This document shows positions 35,299 through 41,712 of a DNA stretch of 46,161 bases, piece by piece (the first letter of the stretch is position 1; the number at the start of each line of letters is the position of its first letter). The notes beneath the pieces were generated by a model. It worked only from the letters and a program-made list of their open reading frames with translations. It did no database searches and was not told where the DNA came from. The translations under genes were made by a program, and so were the position numbers. The stretch lies in assembly GCA_013349325.1 (NCBI GenBank), contig DUZX01000029.1, positions 1 through 46,161 on the forward strand, read 5' to 3'. The DNA comes from Desulfuromonadales bacterium (GTDB taxonomy: Bacteria > Desulfobacterota > Desulfuromonadia > Geobacterales > Pseudopelobacteraceae).

Positions 35299-36219
35299 TT
35301 ATCGGTCAACCACCAACCTTACCTGATGGTTCAATTCCTTGATAACTGGACCATTTGAACAGGTGGAGCACTCCATTTGTATTGTTGTATGCGTGATGTG
35401 GAACCGCTCCGCCAGAGTATGTTCTATCGCGTACAGAATCATGCCCCTTTTGTCTTCGTTGTTGCTGATTGTATCAACATGAACCGATAGGGATTGAATG
35501 TGTGAGCAGACCGTCCAGATGTTGAGGTGATGGATATCTTTCACTCCATCAATGTTCCTGATGGCTGTGGCAACATCATTCAATTCCAGGCCAACAGGAG
35601 TTCCTTCCATCAGGATATGGACCGATTCACGCAAAAGCCGTCCCGCACCGGCCAAGATCAGCAGACCGATAGCCGCAGAAATCAGGGCATCCAGCACAAA
35701 CCAGCCTGTGAAATAGATTATGATGCCGCCGACAATGACACCAACAGAGGCTGCTGCATCGCCGATCACATGTAAAAAGGCACTTTTTACATTCAGGTCA
35801 TCATGGGAGTGATCATGTAGTGCCTTTGCTGCCAGAAGATTCATGATTAAGCCGATGACCGCAACTACTAGCATCGGAAGACTTTTTACCTGTTCCGGAG
35901 CGCTAAAACGATGCCATGACTCGTAGAGGATACCGACTGCCATAATGAACACGGTCAGACCGTTGATGAACGAGGCAAATACTTCCGACCTGTGAAATCC
36001 GAACGTGTGACGCTCTGATGGCGGGATGGAAGCAAGCTTTACTGCGGCGAGCGAAAGCAGTAACGCAAAGAGGTCGAGAAAGACATGAGCAGCATCCGAC
36101 AACAGTGCAAGAGAATTTGACCAGAAGCCGCCGACTATCTCGGCAACAAGGGTTACAGCGGTAAGTACGATAGCAATCTGTAGTTTCCCGGTTATTTGTC
36201 TATCAACTGTAGAACGCAC
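35299..36219 (-). CDS. Cation diffusion facilitator (metal exporter)
   Basis: 306 residues, six membrane segments, CzcD branch. Metal-site motifs are ALLSDAAHVFLDLFAL in helix 2 and SAFLHVIGDAAASVGVI in helix 5 (the HxxxD pair). A short His stretch (HDHSHDD) lies in the loop between helices 4 and 5. The C-terminal cytoplasmic domain has HHLNIWTVCSHIQSLSVHV. It probably exports Zn, Co or Cd by proton exchange. GAGGGG precedes the ATG at 36219, 10 bases after the permease. Last gene of the ArsR-controlled operon. Confidence 0.92.
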   Translation of the reverse strand: MRSTVDRQITGKLQIAIVLTAVTLVAEIVGGFWSNSLALLSDAAHVFLDLFALLLSLAAVKLASIPPSERHTFGFHRSEVFASFINGLTVFIMAVGILYESWHRFSAPEQVKSLPMLVVAVIGLIMNLLAAKALHDHSHDDLNVKSAFLHVIGDAAASVGVIVGGIIIYFTGWFVLDALISAAIGLLILAGAGRLLRESVHILMEGTPVGLELNDVATAIRNIDGVKDIHHLNIWTVCSHIQSLSVHVDTISNNEDKRGMILYAIEHTLAERFHITHTTIQMECSTCSNGPVIKELNHQVRLVVDR

Positions 36220-36229
36220 ATTTATCCCC

Positions 36230-37189
36230 TCACAAAATCGCGTTAAAAAGATAACCTACAAATATAATTGCTACTGCAACAATGCCAAAAAAAGTTGCCA
36301 ACAGCGGTTTTTTAAGCACATTGCTTAAGATTACCGCTTCCGGAAGTGATAAAGCTGTAACTGCCATCATGAAAGCCAGCACGGTGCCGATTGCCATACC
36401 TTTGGCTGTCAAAGCCTGTACAATCGGGATGACACCTGCGGCATTACTGTAAAGAGGAACGCCGAGTGCGACCGCTACTGGAACAGCAAAGGAGTTATCA
36501 CGTCCTGCCCAGCGGGCCAGAAAATCTTGCGGCACATAGCCGTGGATGAATCCACCGATGGCAATGCCGATTACGACATAAATCCAGATTTTCTTCAGGA
36601 GCTCCAGCGTGTAATCCCTTGCATAATCGAACCGCTCTTTCCAGCTCTGCTCGACAATTTCACCTTTGCCAACCTGCATCTCCCAGACATAATCCTGGAT
36701 ATACTTCTCCATCTTGAGTCTGCCGATGACAATGCCGCTGATGATTGCTACCAGAAGACCGGTGCTGATATAGATCAGGGCGATCTTCCAACCAAACATA
36801 CCCCAGAGCATGATCAGAGCAACTTCGTTCACCATGGGTGACGAGACCAGAAACGAAAAAGTCACTCCCAGCGGCACCCCGGACTCAACAAAGCCGATGA
36901 ACAGAGGCACAGCCGAACAGGAACAGAACGGAGTGACGATTCCCAGAAGTGCAGCCACCACATTGCCGATGTACTCCCGTTCGTGGGACAGAATGCGTTT
37001 GGTTTTCTCCGGCGGGAACCATGATCGGATGATGGCAACAGCGTAGATGATGACCGAAAGGAGGAAGAATATTTTGAGGGTGTCGTAGATGAAAAAATTG
37101 AGGGCGTCGCCAAGATGAGATCCTGGAGACAAACCGAGAAGATTGAATACCACATAGTCAGCAAATGGTTTGAACACAACGCACTCCAT
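36230..37189 (-). CDS. Permease of the DUF318/ArsP-like family
   Basis: 319 residues with about eight membrane segments. The family signature GIVTPFCSCSAVPLFIGFVE with FLVSSPMVNEVAL is present, as is the second repeat GVPLYSNAAGVIPIVQAL. CSCS is the typical thiol motif of this group; some members export organoarsenicals. Its position between an ArsR regulator and a CDF exporter suggests metal or metalloid efflux, substrate unproven. Confidence 0.85.
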   Translation of the reverse strand: MECVVFKPFADYVVFNLLGLSPGSHLGDALNFFIYDTLKIFFLLSVIIYAVAIIRSWFPPEKTKRILSHEREYIGNVVAALLGIVTPFCSCSAVPLFIGFVESGVPLGVTFSFLVSSPMVNEVALIMLWGMFGWKIALIYISTGLLVAIISGIVIGRLKMEKYIQDYVWEMQVGKGEIVEQSWKERFDYARDYTLELLKKIWIYVVIGIAIGGFIHGYVPQDFLARWAGRDNSFAVPVAVALGVPLYSNAAGVIPIVQALTAKGMAIGTVLAFMMAVTALSLPEAVILSNVLKKPLLATFFGIVAVAIIFVGYLFNAIL

Positions 37190-37232
37190 GATTGCATGAT
37201 TGTAAAGTCATTCAGTTGGGTACATTTTTTTG

Positions 37233-37331
37233 CTACATCATCATATCTACAGCTTTGAGTGCCGCCTGCCGGATCACATCAGCGGGCACTTCCTCATGGG
37301 TTTTTCCAGAAATCTTCAGCGTCATTTTCAT
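37233..37331 (-). CDS. Small ORF of 32 residues between ArsR and the permease
   Basis: Encodes MKMTLKISGKTHEEVPADVI and then RQAALKAVDMMM. AGAGGAAA lies 5-6 bases before the ATG at 37331, a better site than that of its neighbours. It starts 12 bases after the arsR stop and ends 43 bases before the permease. It is mostly an amphipathic helix with no Cys. I do not recognise it. It could be a small partner, a truncated gene or a coupling leader. Confidence 0.45.
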   Translation of the reverse strand: MKMTLKISGKTHEEVPADVIRQAALKAVDMMM

Positions 37332-37343
37332 AAAGCTTTCCTC

Positions 37344-37658
37344 TCAAGCGCTCATCAGAAGTTCGTGTCGCACCGAGATTTCCTGCTTTACGATAAGTGT
37401 GACGATATCTACAACCTGCAGTACTTCAGGTTGCTTGATCTTGTAATAAATCTTCAGACCATCCTTGCGGCGGGAGAGAACCCCAGCCGACAACATCATA
37501 CTGAGATGCCGTGATGTGTTGGACTGCTCCTCCGCAATCGCCGGGAAAATCTCGCAGACACAGCGCTCGCCATCACGCAAAAAATCGATGATTTTCAGGC
37601 GTGTAGGCTGAGCCAGGGCTTTCAGGATTTCTGCTCGCAATTCGATTAGTTCTTTCAT
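37344..37658 (-). CDS. ArsR/SmtB-family metal-responsive repressor
   Basis: 104 residues from the ATG at 37658 (MKELIELRAEIL). The winged-helix pattern is clear: KALAQPTRLKIIDFLRDGERCVCEIF, then EEQSNTSRHLSMMLSAGVLSRRKDGLKIYYKI. The CVC in the recognition-adjacent helix is the ArsR-type As(III)/Sb(III)-binding motif. A GTG at 37673 is in frame but falls inside the operator. The protein should bind the palindrome at 37669 and repress its own operon until metal binds. Confidence 0.93.
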   Translation of the reverse strand: MKELIELRAEILKALAQPTRLKIIDFLRDGERCVCEIFPAIAEEQSNTSRHLSMMLSAGVLSRRKDGLKIYYKIKQPEVLQVVDIVTLIVKQEISVRHELLMSA

Positions 37659-37668
37659 TGATACCCCA

Positions 37669-37700
37669 TGCACTATATGATTATATAATCATATAGTGCA
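37669..37700. promoter_or_regulatory. Perfect 32-bp palindromic operator of the ArsR operon
   Basis: The 32 bases are identical to their reverse complement, with the centre ATTATATAAT flanked by ATATG/CATAT and ended by TGCAC/GTGCA. It lies 11 bases upstream of the arsR start, so a bound repressor would block promoter and start region. Such AT-rich symmetry is typical of ArsR-family operators. Confidence 0.88.
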
Positions 37701-37744
37701 ATTCTAGTGAGTTGTCAAACATTATCTGCTCTGATGTGCTAATG

Positions 37745-37877
37745 CTGCTCCACCCTTGCCGTTCAGCTAACGGTTCCCACCATCAGGGTCCGTAGAGGAC
37801 TTTCACCTCCAAGTCACAAATCAGCCACCATAGCTGATTCGATGGGGCTTACGCCCCACGCACCCTGCCGGGCGCAC
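37745..37877 (-). mobile_element. 5' fragment (domain I) of a group IIC intron
   Basis: From 37877 leftwards the minus strand begins GTGCGCCCGGCAGGGTGCG and carries GGAGGTGAAAGTCCTC and CCGTTAGCTGAACGGCAAGGG. These match the start of class C introns such as the Oceanobacillus one. Homology fades near 37745, and no RT or domain V follows, so it is a dead 5' end. It starts directly after the U-rich tract of the hydrogenase terminator, the usual target of group IIC introns. Confidence 0.75.
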
Positions 37878-37884
37878 GATAAAA

Positions 37885-37919
37885 CAAAAAATCGGCCACA
37901 GATTTCTCTGTGACCGATT
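37885..37919 (-). terminator. Terminator of the hyaABC operon
   Basis: On the minus strand AATCGGTCACAG and CTGTGGCCGATT pair (one wobble) around a 6-base loop, followed by a T run. It lies about 86 bases after hyaC. The group IIC intron scrap begins 8 bases beyond. Confidence 0.88.
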
Positions 37920-38005
37920 AGTATTCACGCACTAACAAGAAGCATTTTTACACCGTATAGCAAGCGTTACACTCTGCTCCAGTTTTTCAGATTGAAACAA
38001 GCACC

Positions 38006-38671
38006 TTACTTTTCTTTCTTCACCGTAAATTTATATCCGCTGAACATACTGGAAATCTCGCTGCCATGCTCTTTGATGTCCATCAGCCAGGCGCTGTAGA
38101 TATGATTGATGATAAAACCGAAGACAAACCACATGCTGGCATGGTGCGCCAGGCGCATACCCTGATTACTGAACAGGGAATACACGGGACCCAGCATTTT
38201 ATGCATGCTTCCGCCCGGCGCATGTTCGGCGTACAGCGAAAAACCGGTCAGAATCATCAGGACGTAGATCGCAAAAAGCGCGGTATAGGCGGTTGTCGCC
38301 AGAGGGTTATGCCCGACTGTCTCGGGAACTTCCTTATCCACAAACATGTAATAGCGCAGCATTTTGATCATTTTTTCACGACCCGCTGCTGTTGCAAACG
38401 GGAAAAACTCTCGCCAACCGGCATATTTGTTGCCAACCAACGACCAAATCACGCGCGAAACCAGACTGACTGTAAAGGCATACGCTGCGGTGAAGTGAAC
38501 AAACCGGATCCACCCCATCGTAAAATCTGACGCCGAATTGCCAAACGAAACCGGAGTGCCTATAAAAAAACCGGTCACAGCCAATAGTGTGATGGACAGC
38601 ACATTTACCCAGTGGCACCAGCGTACCGGCAGTTCCCATATATAGCGTTTAAATTTAGCTTGATGCGGCAT
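38006..38671 (-). CDS. hyaC: [NiFe] hydrogenase b-type cytochrome subunit
   Basis: 221 residues, four membrane helices. It passes electrons from the periplasmic hydrogenase to the quinone pool. Haem-ligand His residues are seen in LPVRWCHWVNVL, GWIRFVHFTAAY and MRLAHHASMWFVFGFIINHIYSAWL. Length and layout match HyaC/HupC. It lies 14 bases after the large-subunit gene and is the last gene of the operon. Confidence 0.93.
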   Translation of the reverse strand: MPHQAKFKRYIWELPVRWCHWVNVLSITLLAVTGFFIGTPVSFGNSASDFTMGWIRFVHFTAAYAFTVSLVSRVIWSLVGNKYAGWREFFPFATAAGREKMIKMLRYYMFVDKEVPETVGHNPLATTAYTALFAIYVLMILTGFSLYAEHAPGGSMHKMLGPVYSLFSNQGMRLAHHASMWFVFGFIINHIYSAWLMDIKEHGSEISSMFSGYKFTVKKEK

Positions 38672-38685
38672 GGCTATCCCCCTTC

Positions 38686-40380
38686 TTAGGAAACCTTTAC
38701 CTTGACCACTTCATTGCCATTGACGTCCATGACATGGACAGCGCAGGCCAGGCAGGGATCAAAGGAGTGAATGGTGCGCAGGATTTCAAGCGGCTTGTTC
38801 GGATCAGCTACCGGCGTGCCGACCAGAGCGTCTTCGTATGCCCCTCGCTGTCCTTTGGCATCCCGTGGCGATGCATTCCAGGTAGAGGGAACGACCGCCT
38901 GATAGTTGAGTATTTTCTGATCCTTGATCTTGATCCAGTGACCAAGTGCGCCACGCGGCGCCTCATGGAAACCGTACCCTTTGGCTTCAGTCGGCCAGGT
39001 GGACGGATCCCAGCTCTCGCCATTATGAATGCGGTAATCACCCTTGGAGATATTGCCGATCAGTTCATCCAACCATTTCGGGGTCTGCTGAGCAATCAGC
39101 AGTGCGTCAATGCCTCGGGCAGCTGTACGTCCCAGCGTAGAGAAGAGCGCCGCAGCACCGACACCCAGTTTGCCGAGTACCAGATCGACAACCGCTTTGG
39201 TCTCTTTATGGCCGGAGGCGTAGGCCACCAGAATACGAGCCAGCGGACCGACTTCCATCGCTTTTTCTTCATAGCGTGGCGATTTTACGAATGAATACTT
39301 CGCGTCGGTATCAAGATTTTTGTAAGGAGGCTTCGGCCCGGTATATCGGACTTCCGTTTCGCCGTCATAAGGGTGCAGCCCTTTTCCGGCTCCGGCACCT
39401 TCGAACCAGGAGTGATCGACATATTCGGCAATTTTGCCCTGATCAACCGGCAGCACTTTGGAGAGATCTTTGTTAAGTAGCGCACCGGCCGGAAACCAGG
39501 GATTACCGGCAGCATCCGGGAATTCGCCGTAGCAGAGATAATTGCCGACGCCGCCGCCGATGGCAGCCCACTCTTTGTAGAATGAAGCTACAGCAAGGAG
39601 GTCGGGGATATAGACTTTCTCAACGAAGTCCTGCGCCTTTTTGAGCAGTCGCTTGATCTCGATCAGTTTGTCGGCATTCAGCGCATTCTGGGAATCGGGA
39701 TCGATCGGGATCGACATGCCCCCCACCAGAAACGATTGCGGATGCGGATTCTTACTCCCCAGAATGGCGTGGATCTTGATGACATCTTTCTGCCACTCCA
39801 GAGCTTCGAGATAATGGGCGGTGGCCATCAGGTTGGCTTCAGGCGGCAGTTTGTAGGCCGGATGTCCCCAGTAGGCGTTGGCAAAGGGTCCCAGGCGACC
39901 GGATGCGACAAAGGCTTTGACTTTGTCCTGCACCGCCTTGAAATAGGTAGCGGAATTGTTGGGCCAATCGGAGAGCGACGCCGCCAGAGCAGCTGTTTTG
40001 GTCGGATCAGCTTTCAGACCGGAGGTGATGTCGACCCAATCCAGAGCATGCAGGTGATAAAAATGGATCACATGATCCTGCACATTTTGGATACCCATAA
40101 TGATATTACGGATCAGCTGGGCATTGGGCGGGATTTTGATCTTGAGGGCATCTTCAACAGCACGGACGGAGGCGATTGAATGCACAGTCGTGCAGACACC
40201 GCAGAAGCGCTGCGTCCAGAACCAGGCGTCACGCGGGTCGCGACCGCGCAGGATTTTCTCGATACCACGAAACATCGTGGCGGAGCTCCAGGCATCCTTG
40301 ATGAAGCCCCCTTCAATCTCGGCTTCAATGCGGAGATGCCCTTCAATTCTGGTAATCGGATCTACAACAATCCTGGCCAT
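38686..40380 (-). CDS. hyaB: [NiFe] hydrogenase large subunit
   Basis: 564 residues. It holds the NiFe(CN)2CO site that splits H2. Both Cys pairs are present: RFCGVC near residue 60 and DPCLACAVH at the C-terminus. The L1 region RIEGHLRIE is intact. The tail beyond the final His (VMDVNGNEVVKVKVS, 15 residues) must be cut off by a dedicated protease during maturation; no such gene is in the window. It is 3 bases from the small-subunit gene and is exported folded with it through the Tat system. Confidence 0.96.
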   Translation of the reverse strand: MARIVVDPITRIEGHLRIEAEIEGGFIKDAWSSATMFRGIEKILRGRDPRDAWFWTQRFCGVCTTVHSIASVRAVEDALKIKIPPNAQLIRNIIMGIQNVQDHVIHFYHLHALDWVDITSGLKADPTKTAALAASLSDWPNNSATYFKAVQDKVKAFVASGRLGPFANAYWGHPAYKLPPEANLMATAHYLEALEWQKDVIKIHAILGSKNPHPQSFLVGGMSIPIDPDSQNALNADKLIEIKRLLKKAQDFVEKVYIPDLLAVASFYKEWAAIGGGVGNYLCYGEFPDAAGNPWFPAGALLNKDLSKVLPVDQGKIAEYVDHSWFEGAGAGKGLHPYDGETEVRYTGPKPPYKNLDTDAKYSFVKSPRYEEKAMEVGPLARILVAYASGHKETKAVVDLVLGKLGVGAAALFSTLGRTAARGIDALLIAQQTPKWLDELIGNISKGDYRIHNGESWDPSTWPTEAKGYGFHEAPRGALGHWIKIKDQKILNYQAVVPSTWNASPRDAKGQRGAYEDALVGTPVADPNKPLEILRTIHSFDPCLACAVHVMDVNGNEVVKVKVS

Positions 40381-40383
40381 ATC

Positions 40384-41520
40384 TTAACCCTCCTTGGTTT
40401 CTTCAGGTTCTTTATCCTTACGCAGTGCATTCAGAGCGCCATGAACGGCAAAAGCCGCACCGGCACCGGCTACCAGCCCCAGACCGATCTTGTCGGCGGT
40501 ATGCTCAATGCCGAAACCGGGAACTTTGGGCAGACGACGGTAGAGTGGCGACATGGTATCCCAGAATTGCGGCTCCGAACATCCGGCACAGCCATGACCG
40601 GCGGCCACCGGCCAGCTGATCTTTTCATTGTAGCGCTGTGTCGGGCAGTTGTGGAATGTGGCCGGTCCCTTGCACCCCATTTTGTAGAGGCAGAAACCTT
40701 TGCGATGGGCATCATCGCCCCAGTGTTCGACATACTGACCGGCGTCGAAATGCGGTCGGCGCTCGCAGTTGTCATGAATGCGTTTGCCATAGGCAAACAG
40801 CGGACGTCCCTTGCTATCCATGGCAGGAATCTTGCCGAAGACCAGATAATGGACGATGGTTGCGGTCAGGTTGTCGGCATTGCAGGGGCAGCCGGGCAGA
40901 TTGATAACCGTGGTGCCGGGGACCGCTTCGGACACGCTGGCCGCACCGGTCGGATTTGGCACAGCTGCCGCGATGCCGCCATAGGAGGCGCAGGTGCCGA
41001 TTGCGATTGTTGCGGCAGCACTGCCGCAGACGCGCCGGGCGATTTCCAGATGAGTCTTGCCGCTGGTACAGCCGTAGACGCCACCATCTTTCATCGAAAT
41101 CGAACCTTCGACGACACAGATATATTTGCCCTTGTACTTGGTGATGGTATTTTCCAGCGCCTCGTCAGCCTGATGACCGGCCGCTGCCATGATGGTTTCA
41201 TGATAATCGACCGAGAGAATATCGAGTATGATTTCGCCGACGGTCGGATTGGCGGCCCGCAACAGCGCTTCGCTGTCACCGGTGCAATCCTGGAAGTTCA
41301 GCCAGACCAGCGTCGGACGTTTGACCTCGTCAAGAGCTTGCGCCACCGTCGGCGCAAAGGCGGTCGGCAGCGACATTGCCGCCGTCATCGCAGAACAGAA
41401 CTTAAGAAAGTCGCGTCGCGACACCCCGCGCTTTTTAAGAATTTCCCCGACGGAATATTCCTCACTATGACCACTCAACTCCTGCTGTCCGTCCACCGCG
41501 TCATCTTTGCGTGTCCCCAT
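40384..41520 (-). CDS. hyaA: [NiFe] hydrogenase small subunit with a Cys-to-Asp change at the proximal cluster
   Basis: 378 residues. A Tat signal (SRRDFLKF, Arg35-Arg36) is followed by a hydrophobic stretch ending near 62. The electron-relay ligands can be read. Proximal cluster: Cys79, Asp82 (CTGDSE instead of the usual CTGCSE), Cys177 (GTCASYGG) and Cys211, plus an extra Cys213 (GCPCN). Distal cluster: His249, Cys252, Cys277, Cys283. Medial cluster: Cys292, Cys311, Cys314. A C-terminal membrane anchor lies near 348-366. AGGAGG precedes the ATG at 41520. A 3-Cys 1-Asp proximal cluster is known from actinobacterial-type (group 1h) enzymes, so oxygen handling may differ from standard uptake enzymes. 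Confidence 0.95.
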   Translation of the reverse strand: MGTRKDDAVDGQQELSGHSEEYSVGEILKKRGVSRRDFLKFCSAMTAAMSLPTAFAPTVAQALDEVKRPTLVWLNFQDCTGDSEALLRAANPTVGEIILDILSVDYHETIMAAAGHQADEALENTITKYKGKYICVVEGSISMKDGGVYGCTSGKTHLEIARRVCGSAAATIAIGTCASYGGIAAAVPNPTGAASVSEAVPGTTVINLPGCPCNADNLTATIVHYLVFGKIPAMDSKGRPLFAYGKRIHDNCERRPHFDAGQYVEHWGDDAHRKGFCLYKMGCKGPATFHNCPTQRYNEKISWPVAAGHGCAGCSEPQFWDTMSPLYRRLPKVPGFGIEHTADKIGLGLVAGAGAAFAVHGALNALRKDKEPEETKEG

Positions 41521-41575
41521 CTGATACCTCCTATACTGGAGTTTAAAAAAATCGCATTCAAACCTGCGTTTAGCT

Positions 41576-41625
41576 TTTGATCATATATAATAAAATATAG
41601 TTTTAATGCAACACTATTTTGATCA
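41576..41625. promoter_or_regulatory. Two TTTTGATCA direct repeats upstream of hyaABC
   Basis: TTTTGATCA occurs at 41576-41584 and 41617-41625, 41 bases apart, about four helical turns. Each contains the palindrome TGATCA, and the second is TTTGATCAAA. They lie 56-105 bases before hyaA in an AT-rich stretch. A paired activator or repressor site is plausible; no regulator gene is adjacent. Confidence 0.35.
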
Positions 41626-41712
41626 AATAAGCTCGAAATATAAAATAACTCTTCTAAACATCCAGCATATCAACACATTGTTACAGCTTATATATACTTT
41701 TGATGCATCGTT

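Noticed and set aside
40180-41580. Plus-strand open frame of 466 codons
   Set aside because: Antisense shadow of hyaA; no recognisable domain, and the minus-strand genes there are certain.
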